58,856 nucleotides of DNA from an uncultured Spirochaetaceae bacterium. GTDB taxonomy: Bacteria > Spirochaetota > Spirochaetia > Treponematales > Treponemataceae. Position 1 is the stretch's first letter. Each line of letters begins with the position of its first letter. Position numbers and translations under genes: made by a program. Of the stretch, positions 1 to 8,924 are shown in pieces. The DNA lies in NCBI GenBank assembly GCA_902789325.1, contig CADANN010000022.1:1-58856 (forward strand). The letters run 5' to 3'. The notes under the pieces are model-generated. The model saw nothing but the letters and a program-made list of their open reading frames with translations. It was not told where the DNA came from and did not search any database.

Positions 1-1
1 G

Positions 2-871
2 CAGCTGGAGACACTCCTTGCAATAAAGGAGAAGGCACTCAAAAAAGCGCCCGAAGGAAGTCTTCGGGTTTCAAAATCCCACGGTGCGGTTCAGTATTAT
101 CACAAGACAAATAATGATGGAAAGAACGGGCGCTACCTGGACTCTGCCCATAGAGATCTTGCGCAGAAGCTTGCACAAAAAGCCTATAATATCAAACTCC
201 TACCGGCAATAAAAAAGGAACTTGCTCTTTTACAGGCTGCTCTCATTCAAATCCAGAAAAACTCACAGGGGCGTGAAATCCCCTTTAATGTCCTGGAGCT
301 GGTAAACCTGGAATGCCGCGCTCTTGTAACCACCGCAACCCTCTCGGACGAAGAATACGCCGCCGTCTGGCTCTCACAAAAATACAAACCCAAGCCCTTC
401 CAGCCGGATTCGCCCGAACTCTACACAGCCCGTGGCGAACGAGTCCGCTCCAAGTCCGAAGTAATAATCGCCGACACCCTCAACCGGCTGGGCGTTCCGT
501 ACCACTACGAATATCCCTTGTCACTCAAAATCGGCGGACGCGCCCCCAACTCTCGCGCAACTACTTCCCGTGACATCCCCACCTCCCGCCGCGCCGCCAG
601 GTCCCAAGACCTCACCACATCCAGCACCAACACACTCACCGTTCACCCCGACTTTCTCTGCCTCAATCTCCGTACCCGCCAGGAGTTTATCTGGGAGCAC
701 TTCGGCCTCATGGACGATCCAGACTATGCAGCAAAGGCCGTACAGAAACTCCAAACCTACAACCAAAATGACATCCACCCAGGCCAAAGACTGATAATTT
801 CTACCGAAACTACCGATTTCCCACTCAACGCAAAGCATATTGAGAATCTTATAAATACATTTCTGAAATAA
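2..871 (+). CDS. PD-(D/E)XK nuclease-like protein, 3' part (5' end outside window)
   Basis: An open frame enters from the window edge and runs to TAA at 869-871, so about 289 C-terminal residues are visible and the start is missing. The C-terminal half has the pattern of small PD-(D/E)XK-type nuclease domains found in mobile or phage-like hypothetical proteins: RSKSEVIIADTL (first acidic residue), YHYEYPL, HPDFLCLN (core Asp) and RQEFIWEHFGLMDDPDY (core Glu region). The nuclease fold is inferred from this pattern only. About 30 residues rich in Ser, Thr, Arg and Pro, encoded by C-rich DNA at roughly 530-640, separate YPLSLKIGG from VHPDF, where relatives would usually have a short loop. The upstream part (AIKEKALKKAPEGSLRV, then helical segments) is not recognised. 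A hairpin follows the stop. Confidence 0.7.
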   Translation, partial: QLETLLAIKEKALKKAPEGSLRVSKSHGAVQYYHKTNNDGKNGRYLDSAHRDLAQKLAQKAYNIKLLPAIKKELALLQAALIQIQKNSQGREIPFNVLELVNLECRALVTTATLSDEEYAAVWLSQKYKPKPFQPDSPELYTARGERVRSKSEVIIADTLNRLGVPYHYEYPLSLKIGGRAPNSRATTSRDIPTSRRAARSQDLTTSSTNTLTVHPDFLCLNLRTRQEFIWEHFGLMDDPDYAAKAVQKLQTYNQNDIHPGQRLIISTETTDFPLNAKHIENLINTFLK

Positions 872-875
872 AAAA

Positions 876-905
876 CGCCGTACACCAGACAAGTGATGTA
901 CGGCG
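876..905. terminator. Hairpin between convergent genes
   Basis: CGCCGTACA (876-884) pairs perfectly with TGTACGGCG (897-905) around a 12-nt loop, preceded by A5 and followed by TAATTTGTT. It lies between the nuclease-like gene and the convergent lipoprotein gene and could terminate both. Confidence 0.6.
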
Positions 906-925
906 TAATTTGTTCAATTAATAAG

Positions 926-2929
926 TTAGCGTGTAGCTCCCCAATTTATTGTAGCTTTTGCAGGAGTGCTATATGAATAATAACTCCATTTTTCATTCCA
1001 GCCATCAGGTTTAGAAACTGCTTCGCAATTAATAGTCTGGTCTTCAGTCCAATCTTCAAAAACTTCTGATGACATAGATGTAACAGAAGCAGGAATAAAG
1101 ATTGAAGTCAGTGCCTTATCATATGCAAATGCATACATACCGATACTTGTAACTGTGTCTGGTATAGTAATAGATGATAACTTTTCACATCCATAAAAAG
1201 CCATACTTTCGATTTTGGTAGCCTTTGGAATTGAAACTGTTACTAATTTTGGGCAAGAAGCAAATGTGTTTTTTGTAATAACTTCAATATTTAATGCTAT
1301 GATTTTTGTTAGATTTTGGCATCCTGAAAAAGCGTATGCATCCAACTCCGTTACTGTTTCAGGAATTGTATATTCTGTTTTCTCTATAGCGTTAGGGCAG
1401 CGAATAAGTTTACTGCCATCGTAGGAATACAGAATGTCATCAATAATTTTAAAATTCTTATTTCTTTTATCAACTATGATTGTATGGAGCTTCGTTGTAT
1501 CGAAAGATTGTGAAATAAAAGACCCGTTTTCTATTGTTTCTACATCTTTTCCAATATTTACAGATTTCAGATTTATAGCACCTTCAAGAATTTCAGTTTT
1601 TAGGGAATGAGCGTTTAATGAAATATCTGTTAAACTATCACAGAAACCAAATGCCAGACTTTCAATTGTTTCCATCTCATCAGCGAGTGTTATTTCTGTT
1701 AGCGAGCTACAAACATACAGCGCTCCAGTTTTTAGTGTCGTAACTCCAGGTGCATAAAATTTTGTCAGTTTCTTACAATTGTAAAAACAGTATCTACCAA
1801 TTGTAGTCACACTGTTAGGTAAAACAAGAGAAATAAGAGGTACACCAGTATAATTGTAGTTTACCTTATTAGTAAACGCTTCCTCACCCAGTTCTGTTAA
1901 TCCCGTAGTCTTGCTCAAATCCAAAGAAATCAGTCTGTTCTGGTCTGTAAGCATAGCGTTCTTGATATCTTCAATATCAGCTGCAGTTATAGCACCAGAA
2001 ACTTTAATTGTGTAAGAACCGCTTCCAAGAGATTCAATCTTAGCAGCTGCTTCTGCGACTGTTACTTCATAAAAGTCCAGCCACTGAGCATAAAGAGTTG
2101 TAGATTCTGTAAGAGCAAATTCTCCGTCTTCATAAGAAGTTCCGCTTCCATCGTCCTTTGTGTTCCATCCGCCAAATGATTTTTCTCCATTTACTAATGA
2201 AAGATTTTTTACAAGTGGAATAGTTGAGCCGTAAAGTCCTTTATGAACGGCACTTGAATTTCCTCCAATTGTTCCACCATTTGCGTCCAGTGTGATGGCA
2301 ATGATATTACGTGTGTAATAAATATTTACTACATAAGTACCGTCTGGCTGTTCTGCTAAAAACAGTCCTTGTGCTGTAAAACCTGTGTAAGATTTTTTTA
2401 GTGATGAAAGGCTTGTTCCTGCTGCTACAGACTTTGTTTCTTTTTCAGCAAACTCATAAACAGTTCCATCAATGTTTTGCTTAAAATGTAATACAGCAGA
2501 TGCAGTTTTTTCTGTAACGGAAGAATTTTCTGTTGAAATTGTAATTGTTCCACCAGTTCTTGAAATAGTTACAGAAACTGTATTGGAAGTAACATTTCCA
2601 CACTTTACATAAAAACCATAACTTCCATCTGTCAATTCTGATACATCAATGGTAATCTTCCCATTTGAAACTGGTGTGTCTGAACTTACAGGATTAACTC
2701 TTCCCTGCAGATATACATCAACTTTCGTTGGCGTATCGGCATAATTAGAAAATGCAATTGTTAGTTCAAGAGTATTTTTATCAACTGAACTTGTTGCACG
2801 TGAGGTTAGGGTGATTGTTTCTAACTGAGTTGATTTCTCAATGTTAGTTGCATCAGAACAAGCCGTGTTATTTACGGTTAATGCGAATGCAAGCAATAAG
2901 CTTAAAATAAATGAATGTACTTTTTTCAT
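926..2929 (-). CDS. BspA-like leucine-rich-repeat surface lipoprotein
   Basis: A 667-residue exported protein. The start at 2929 (MKKVHSF) is preferred because AAGGAG lies about 12 nt upstream; an ATG four codons earlier abuts the Shine-Dalgarno. The signal peptide ends at NNTACSD, a relaxed spirochaetal lipobox, so a lipoprotein is likely. Order of parts: a beta-rich N-terminal region (about residues 35-125); an InlB/Flg_new-type repeat at about 210-285 with the marks ITLDANGGTIGG, FGGWNT and TLYAQW; then many LRR_5 (BspA/TpLRR) repeats to the end, such as LVLPNSVTTIGRYCFYNCKKL and IPDTVTSIGMYAFAYDKAL. Such proteins are usually surface adhesins; binding partner unknown. Stands alone, convergent with the gene to its left. 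Confidence 0.85.
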   Translation of the reverse strand: MKKVHSFILSLLLAFALTVNNTACSDATNIEKSTQLETITLTSRATSSVDKNTLELTIAFSNYADTPTKVDVYLQGRVNPVSSDTPVSNGKITIDVSELTDGSYGFYVKCGNVTSNTVSVTISRTGGTITISTENSSVTEKTASAVLHFKQNIDGTVYEFAEKETKSVAAGTSLSSLKKSYTGFTAQGLFLAEQPDGTYVVNIYYTRNIIAITLDANGGTIGGNSSAVHKGLYGSTIPLVKNLSLVNGEKSFGGWNTKDDGSGTSYEDGEFALTESTTLYAQWLDFYEVTVAEAAAKIESLGSGSYTIKVSGAITAADIEDIKNAMLTDQNRLISLDLSKTTGLTELGEEAFTNKVNYNYTGVPLISLVLPNSVTTIGRYCFYNCKKLTKFYAPGVTTLKTGALYVCSSLTEITLADEMETIESLAFGFCDSLTDISLNAHSLKTEILEGAINLKSVNIGKDVETIENGSFISQSFDTTKLHTIIVDKRNKNFKIIDDILYSYDGSKLIRCPNAIEKTEYTIPETVTELDAYAFSGCQNLTKIIALNIEVITKNTFASCPKLVTVSIPKATKIESMAFYGCEKLSSITIPDTVTSIGMYAFAYDKALTSIFIPASVTSMSSEVFEDWTEDQTINCEAVSKPDGWNEKWSYYSYSTPAKATINWGATR

Positions 2930-3051
2930 ATTTGTACACATCTCCTTTTAAATATAATAATTTATTATATCATGAAAAAAAAACGGCAACAACTTTTTAG
3001 AAATAAAGACTAATCAAAAAAATACACAGATAATAACAAAGATTTATAAAT

Positions 3052-3122
3052 GTTTCTATTGACAGAAACGTAGTATATGCGTTAATGTTACTACATATAG
3101 AAACGTTACTATAAATAGTAAC
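3052..3122 (+). promoter_or_regulatory. trp operon promoter with nested palindromic operator-like repeats
   Basis: A -35 box TTGACA (3059-3064) and a -10-like GTTAAT (3081-3086) are 16 nt apart. Around them lie GTTTCT-N6-AGAAAC (3052-3069), GTAGTA-N13-TACTAC (3070-3094) and GTTACTA-TAAA-TAGTAAC (3105-3122). GAAACG is directly repeated at 3065 and 3100. The last palindrome falls about +13 to +30 from the predicted start, a normal repressor position. No leader peptide or attenuator is visible before trpE. A tryptophan-responsive repressor is inference. Confidence 0.55.
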
Positions 3123-3163
3123 AATACAGTTTTTTATGGTATGTAAAAATCTCGGAGGTAAAA

Positions 3164-4592
3164 ATGAAAACTAGAATGGATTTGATTTACAAGTGCATTT
3201 CAAACTCGCGCTATACACCTTATCTTCTTGCAAAGAAAATAGGTGCTACAGCTATTCTGGAATCTGCCAGCTTTGCAAAAGGCCGCGAACGTTATTCAAT
3301 TTTGATGACAGAAGAAGCGTTCAAAATCAAGCAGGATGAAGAACAGATTTCCCTAATTGTAGATGGAAAAGAAATTCCTTTTGATATGGAAAAAGCAATG
3401 GAGGGCGAAAAGAGTCTCGATGCTCTTGGCCGCGAAAAAGCACCGGACATCCTGGACGCTCTTTTGTATATTGCACGTCAAAATATTCTTCCGCCGGGAC
3501 CTTTGTGCGAGCTGCCTCTTCCTGCCAGCGGACTCGGATACCTCAGTTACGAGTTTGCAAAACACTGCGACAATATCCGCTTTTTTGAGCAGAAAGATGA
3601 TTTGAATATTCCGGAAAGCCTTTTTATCACCGGCCATATCTACATAATCTTTGATCATTTTACAGAAGAACTTCATATTTTCGGCTTGAACTACAACGAA
3701 CATCAGATAGATTTGAATGCTGCAATGGACCGTATTCTCAAACGCCTGAATGACATGGATTTTTCTTATGTTGAAGAAGATAACCAGAGCTTTAAATACA
3801 AAATGCTTACTGATATGGAAGCAAGCAAAGCTGAATACATTCAGAAAGTTACAGCCCTCAAAAAACACATTGTTGCCGGAGATTTAATTCAGGCCGTTCC
3901 AAGCCGTCGCGTTCAAATTGAGTGCGAGGCTGATGCTCTGGCTGTTTATGGAAAGCTCCGAAAGGTAAATCCATCTCCATATCTTTTCTATATTGATTTT
4001 GGTGATTTCCAGTTTACCGGCCAAGGGCAAGGCTGTAATTCATCCGATTGCAGGAACTATCCGCCGTGGAAAATCAGAAGCAGAAGATGAAAAACTCAAG
4101 ATGGAACTTCAGAATAATCCTAAGGAACAGGCAGAACATCTTATGCTTGTAGACCTCGCACGAAATGATTTAGGCCGCGTATGTGAACGGGGTAGCGTAG
4201 AAGTTTCTCAGTATATGGAATGCGAACTTTTCAGTCACGTTATTCATCTTGTAAGTACAACAGAAGGTAAGGTTCGTGAAGGTGTAAAGCCAATTCAGGT
4301 TTTGCGCGCTTCATTCCCTGCAGGAACAGTAAGTGGTGCTCCAAAGATTAGTGCCATGCAGATTTTGAGCGGCCTTGAAAAAACAAAGCGCCGTTTCTAC
4401 GCGGGTGCAGTCGGTTACATTCAGCCAAGCGGAGACCTTGATTTCTGTATTTCAATTCGTTGCGCACTACGACAGGGAAAGGTCTGGAACCTGCAGGCAG
4501 GCGGCGGAATTGTTTATGATTCCGAACCGGAACGCGAGTTCACCGAAACCTGCGAAAAACTCGGCGCATTAATAGATACACTTACTAAATAA
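3164..4592 (+). pseudogene. trpE: Anthranilate synthase component I, frame-broken
   Basis: Makes anthranilate from chorismate with the TrpG glutaminase. SD CGGAGG precedes ATG 3164. Frame one (3164 to about 4021) holds the N-terminal domain (ILESASFAKGRERYSIL, the usual tryptophan-binding region) and the start of the chorismate-binding domain (VAGDLIQAVPSRR, PYLFYIDFGDFQFTG). Frame two (from 4026 to 4592) continues with GKAVIHPIAGTIRRG, LARNDLGRV, FPAGTVSGAPKISAMQI, YAGAVGYI and QAGGGIVYDSEPEREF. At the join (4022-4025) four bases replace roughly ten codons that should carry the conserved SSPE segment, shifting frame. Everything else is intact, so this is either a real lesion or a sequence error. 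First gene of the trp operon; 11 nt to trpGD. Confidence 0.88.
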
Positions 4593-4603
4593 GGAGACAA
4601 ATT

Positions 4604-6232
4604 ATGATTTTAGTTATCGACAATTACGACAGTTTTACATTTAATGTTGTTCAGGCACTCGAATGTGCAACAAAAGAAGAAATAAAGATTGTAAGAAATG
4701 ACGAAGCAACTGTAGAACAGCTTGCCGCAATGGAGCCTTCAAAACTGATTGTTTCACCAGGCCCTGGAAATCCAAGCTCAGCTGGAGTTAGTGTTCCTGC
4801 AATCCGCTACTTTGCTGGCAAAATCCCAATCCTTGGAATCTGTCTTGGACATCAGGCAATAGGTGAGGCCTTTGGTGCAAAAATCGTTGGTGCGAAATTT
4901 ATTAAACACGGAATCGTAGAAGAGATTGATCTGGATGGTCGTGGAATCTTCCGAACGATCGGTAGGAGTATGAAGTTCACTCGCTACCATTCGTTAGTTA
5001 TTGATGAAGCAACTTTGCCATCTGATTTTGAAGTTACTGCACGTGCAAAAGATGGTGACATTATGGGAATCCGTCATAAGACTATGCCAATAGAAGGTGT
5101 ACAGTTCCATCCGGAATCAATCGCAAGCAATGCGTGTCAGGATCTGTTCAAGGCTTTCTTAAATTATCGTCGTGACAATCTTCCAGTAGCAGAATATCTT
5201 AAACAATTGATAGACGAAAGAAAACCATTAAACCGCGAACAGGCTTCTTTCTTTATGGAAAATCTTACTGATGGTACAATGGACGAAAAAGCAACAGCTT
5301 CCATTCTAACAGCAATGGCTGCACGCGGCTTACCTACTGCAGATGAAATGGCAGGGTGCGCATCTGCTCTTCTAAATAAAAAGACTCCGTTCCCATTAAA
5401 CAAATCATCAGAAAAAAATGGAACCGGGCTTGCAGAAATTGTAGGTACTGGCGGTGATGGAAAAGGCAGTTTTAATATTTCTTCAATGTCTGCTCTTGTT
5501 GCGGCAAGTTGTGGCCAGCCGGTTGCAAAACATGGAAACAGAGCCGTTTCATCAAAAAGTGGAGCAGCAGACTTTTTTGAAAATCTCGGAATTAAAATAA
5601 TGGCAGAACCAGATAAAACTGCGAGCCTTGTTCAACAGACCGGATTTGGATTTTTAATGGCCCCTGTGTATCATTCGGCAATGCGTTTTGCAGCTCCGGT
5701 TCGTAAGGCCTTGGGAATAAAAACAATTTTCAATGTACTTGGACCACTCTTGAATCCGGCAGGTGCAGAGTATGAGGTGCTCGGGGTTTACAGCAAAGAT
5801 TTGATGGAAGATTATGCACATGCAGCAAAGGCTCTTGGTGCTAAACGCGTTATGGTAATTCATAGCCGCGATGGATTTGACGAGATTTCTCCATGCCAGC
5901 CGACAGATGTTTTCCAGATTAATGAAGATGGAAAAGAATATCGCTATGTAATTGATCCTTCAAAGTTTGGAATCTCAGGTACCAGCGAAGATGAACTGGA
6001 AGGTGGAACCGGAGCAGACAATGCAAAGCTTGCAATGGAAGTACTTAATGGTGGTGGCCGCAAGACAATTCGTGCTGCAGTTGGATTAAATGCAGGAGCC
6101 GTACTTTATTTGAGCGGTAAAGCTAAAACCCTCAAGGACGGTTACGATATGGCTCTTGCCGCAATTGCAAGTGGAAGCAGCCTTGCCAAGCTTCAGGAAA
6201 TCCAGAGAGTGAGTGGAGAGTTAGTTGCATAA
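4604..6232 (+). CDS. trpGD: Fused anthranilate synthase glutaminase / anthranilate phosphoribosyltransferase
   Basis: A 542-residue bifunctional enzyme. Residues 1 to about 192 are the class I glutamine amidotransferase TrpG, supplying ammonia to TrpE: SPGPGNP, nucleophile Cys80 in LGICLGHQ, and His169/Glu171 in VQFHPES. Residues from about 195 to the end are TrpD, which joins anthranilate to PRPP: GTGGDG at 281-286, NISSMSALVAASCG, and KHGNRAVSSKSG at 309-320. Both halves look catalytically complete. The SD AAGGAG precedes the ATG, 11 nt after trpE. The stop overlaps the trpCF start as TAATG, so translation is probably coupled. trpGD fusions are known in several bacteria. Confidence 0.96.
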   Translation: MILVIDNYDSFTFNVVQALECATKEEIKIVRNDEATVEQLAAMEPSKLIVSPGPGNPSSAGVSVPAIRYFAGKIPILGICLGHQAIGEAFGAKIVGAKFIKHGIVEEIDLDGRGIFRTIGRSMKFTRYHSLVIDEATLPSDFEVTARAKDGDIMGIRHKTMPIEGVQFHPESIASNACQDLFKAFLNYRRDNLPVAEYLKQLIDERKPLNREQASFFMENLTDGTMDEKATASILTAMAARGLPTADEMAGCASALLNKKTPFPLNKSSEKNGTGLAEIVGTGGDGKGSFNISSMSALVAASCGQPVAKHGNRAVSSKSGAADFFENLGIKIMAEPDKTASLVQQTGFGFLMAPVYHSAMRFAAPVRKALGIKTIFNVLGPLLNPAGAEYEVLGVYSKDLMEDYAHAAKALGAKRVMVIHSRDGFDEISPCQPTDVFQINEDGKEYRYVIDPSKFGISGTSEDELEGGTGADNAKLAMEVLNGGGRKTIRAAVGLNAGAVLYLSGKAKTLKDGYDMALAAIASGSSLAKLQEIQRVSGELVA

Positions 6233-7653
6233 TGACTGATATTCTTACAACCATAGTAGAAAAAAGAAAAGAAGATATAGCCCGCCTTGGTGTTACCTTT
6301 GGTTTCAAAATTCCAGAAAAACGCCAGCGTCCTGTTCATCCTTTTCTCATGCAAAAAGGCGTAATTCTCGAAGTAAAGCGTGCCTCTCCAAGTAAGGGCG
6401 ACATTGCTCCAGACTTGAATGCAGCAGAAACAGCCCGTTCCTATGCAAGTGCCGGCGCGGTGGCCATCAGCTGCCTAACCGAGACAAATTATTTTAAGGG
6501 GACTCTCGGTGACTTAATGGCAGTATGCGAAGCAGTTCCAGACACAGCAGTTTTACGAAAAGACTTTCTTATAAATGAAGAAGAGGTTGAAATTGCCTAC
6601 CGTGCCGGAGCCGATGCAGTTCTTCTGATTGCCCGCATTCTAGAGTCAGATATGATGATAAAAATGGCCAGCGTGGCAGCGGCTCATAAAATGACTTCGC
6701 TGGTTGAAGTGCGTAGCGACGAAGATATTGAAAAACTCCGCGCGGTAGCAGCTGTAGTTAATCACGAGTTTATCGTGTGTGGCGTAAATAGCCGTGACCT
6801 CGCAACCTTCAAAATTGATTTGCTCAAGCCGTGCGCATTGCTTAATAAAATCCGTGCGGTACTAAGTGATGACGCCCGCGTAATTTTTGAAAGCGGAATC
6901 AGAACTCCGCAGGCAGCAAACTTTGCCGGAAGCCTTGGTTTTACCGGAATGCTTCTTGGTGAAGCCGCTGCAAAAAATCCCGAGCTTCGCAGCGAACTCG
7001 TAAAGTCTTTTGTGGAAGCAGAGACTAACAAGAACGCAGAGTTCTGGAAGGCCTACAATAGCGCAGGTACGAAAATAAAAATCTGCGGTCTCACCCGCGC
7101 AGAAGATGTGCTTCTTGCTGATTCACTAGGGGCCGCTTTCGTGGGCTTTATATTTGCCGCAGGCTTTACCCGAAACGTTTGCGGCGAAAGATTTGAAAAA
7201 ATCCTTCCATCGCTCAAAACTGTCAAAGCAAAAAAAGTTGCAGTGATTACAAATCCAGACTCTATGGAAGCAGAAGCCGCTGCCCGCTATGTAGAAGACA
7301 GAACTCTGGACTGCCTTCAGCTCCACGGAATTCCTTATGAAAAAGTTCCGCAGCGCTTTCTGGAACTGCCTCATTATTTTGCAATTACAGAAAAATCGGG
7401 CAATTTAAAAGAAGCAGCAGAAAAACTTTTCCTTATGGGAGAACCTCGTTTCCTGCAGGATTCAAAAGCACAAGATTATGACACAAATCACAAACTCTGG
7501 CTTGCAGGGGGCATCACTCCTGAAAATGCCGCAGAGCTGATTCAAAAATACAAACCGGAATTAATCGACGTCTCAAGCGGAATAGAAGATGCTGACAAGT
7601 CCGGAATTAAAAATCATGAAAAATTGAAAAAAATACTGGAGATAATAAAATGA
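6232..7653 (+). CDS. trpCF: Fused indole-3-glycerol-phosphate synthase / phosphoribosylanthranilate isomerase
   Basis: A 473-residue bifunctional enzyme for the two steps after TrpD. The TrpC half (about 1-262) shows ILEVKRASPSKGDI, VLRKDFLINEEEVEIAYRAG, LVEVRSDEDIE, CGVNSRDL and ESGIRTP. The TrpF half (about 278-473) shows KIKICGLTRAEDVLLADSLG, GFIFAAGFTRNV (the arginine of the usual SPR motif is kept, the Ser-Pro is not), CLQLHG, LWLAGGITPENA and IDVSSGIED. This C-before-F order matches the E. coli fusion. The ATG overlaps the trpGD stop by one base, and the TGA overlaps trpB as ATGA. Confidence 0.95.
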   Translation: MTDILTTIVEKRKEDIARLGVTFGFKIPEKRQRPVHPFLMQKGVILEVKRASPSKGDIAPDLNAAETARSYASAGAVAISCLTETNYFKGTLGDLMAVCEAVPDTAVLRKDFLINEEEVEIAYRAGADAVLLIARILESDMMIKMASVAAAHKMTSLVEVRSDEDIEKLRAVAAVVNHEFIVCGVNSRDLATFKIDLLKPCALLNKIRAVLSDDARVIFESGIRTPQAANFAGSLGFTGMLLGEAAAKNPELRSELVKSFVEAETNKNAEFWKAYNSAGTKIKICGLTRAEDVLLADSLGAAFVGFIFAAGFTRNVCGERFEKILPSLKTVKAKKVAVITNPDSMEAEAAARYVEDRTLDCLQLHGIPYEKVPQRFLELPHYFAITEKSGNLKEAAEKLFLMGEPRFLQDSKAQDYDTNHKLWLAGGITPENAAELIQKYKPELIDVSSGIEDADKSGIKNHEKLKKILEIIK

Positions 7654-8924
7654 CACATTCAGATAACGGATTTTTCGACACCTTCGGCGGAAAGTATGTT
7701 GCCGAAGTTTTGCGCCGCCCGTTGGACGAGCTTGAGGGTGCTTTCAACGAAGCAATAAAAGATCCTGATTTTATAAAAGAACTCGAAACAATTCAGCGCG
7801 ATTATATCGGCCGCGAAACCCCTCTGCTTTTTGCTGAAACTGCAACAAAGCTGCTTGGTGGCGCTCAGATTTATATAAAACTCGAAGGCCTTGCAAACAC
7901 CGGTGCCCACAAAATCAATAATGCAATAGGGCAGTGTCTTCTTGCAAAACGCATGGGCAAAAAGCGAATCATCGCTGAAACAGGTGCCGGCCAGCATGGA
8001 GTTGCAACAGCCGCTGCCTGCGCAAAGCTTGGTCTGGACTGTACCGTTTACATGGGCGAAGTTGACGTTCGTCGCCAGCAGCCGAATGTAGCCGCCATGG
8101 AACTCTATGGTGCAAAAGTTCACGCCGTAACTTCGGGAAGCCGCACCCTCAAAGATGCTGTAAACGAAGCAATGCGTGACTGGGCTGCAAATCCAGACAG
8201 CACACATTATGTTTTGGGAAGTGCACTTGGGCCAGCGCCTTTCCCAGATATGGTCCGCGAGTTTCAGAGTGTAATTGGCCGCGAGGTTGAGCGCCAGGCA
8301 GCAGAACGTAAACTTGATGTTGCCGCAATGATTGCCTGCGTTGGCGGCGGTTCAAACTCAATTGGATTTTTTGCTCCGTTTATCGACAAAGCAAATCCAC
8401 GTCTTATTGGTGTCGAAGCAGGTGGAATTGGTCCTGGTGTTGGAGAAAACGCAGTTCGCATGAGCGGTGAGGCTGCCCGCGACGGAATTATGCACGGTTA
8501 TAAATCACGCTTCCTTCTGGATGAAGATGGGCAGGCTCTTCCAACACGTTCAATTTCTGCCGGGCTTGATTATTGTGGAATTGGTCCGCAGCTTGCAACT
8601 CTTGGCCGCCAGGGGCGTGTAGAGTTTACTTACGCAAGAGATGATGAAGCTCTCAATGCGGTAAAGTTTTTTGCCCGCAACGAAGGCGTTCTTTTTGCAA
8701 TGGAAAGTGCGCACGCAGGAGCAGAGGCAATTAAACTGGCTCCAACACTTCCAAAAGATAAAGCAATAATTGTAAACATGAGCGGCCGCGGTGATAAGGA
8801 TGTATTCATTACCTGTCCGGTTTTCCGCCGCGACGAATGGCTGGCCTTCCTTCACGCAGAAATCGACCGCCTGGAAAGTGATACAGACATTCATAATGCA
8901 AAAATCATGGGAGAAACAAAATGA
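7650..8924 (+). CDS. trpB: Tryptophan synthase beta chain
   Basis: PLP enzyme that condenses indole with serine; 424 residues, slightly longer than usual. Seen: FGGKYVAEVL at the N terminus, the PLP lysine K88 in NTGAHKIN, ETGAGQHGVATAAA, and the phosphate-binding GGGSNSIG. The residues before the lysine read KLEGLA where most TrpB proteins have KREDL; the catalytic residues are unaffected. It overlaps trpCF and trpA by ATGA junctions, and GGAG lies upstream of the start, so it is translated as part of the operon. It should pair with the adjacent TrpA. Confidence 0.96.
   Translation: MTHSDNGFFDTFGGKYVAEVLRRPLDELEGAFNEAIKDPDFIKELETIQRDYIGRETPLLFAETATKLLGGAQIYIKLEGLANTGAHKINNAIGQCLLAKRMGKKRIIAETGAGQHGVATAAACAKLGLDCTVYMGEVDVRRQQPNVAAMELYGAKVHAVTSGSRTLKDAVNEAMRDWAANPDSTHYVLGSALGPAPFPDMVREFQSVIGREVERQAAERKLDVAAMIACVGGGSNSIGFFAPFIDKANPRLIGVEAGGIGPGVGENAVRMSGEAARDGIMHGYKSRFLLDEDGQALPTRSISAGLDYCGIGPQLATLGRQGRVEFTYARDDEALNAVKFFARNEGVLFAMESAHAGAEAIKLAPTLPKDKAIIVNMSGRGDKDVFITCPVFRRDEWLAFLHAEIDRLESDTDIHNAKIMGETK

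Noticed and set aside
521..892. 123-residue minus-strand open frame
   Set aside because: Antisense of the nuclease-like gene and through the hairpin; Gly/Val-rich product of the C-rich insert.
4013..4034. Programmed frameshift in trpE
   Set aside because: No slippery heptamer or stimulatory structure, and conserved residues are missing rather than only out of frame.
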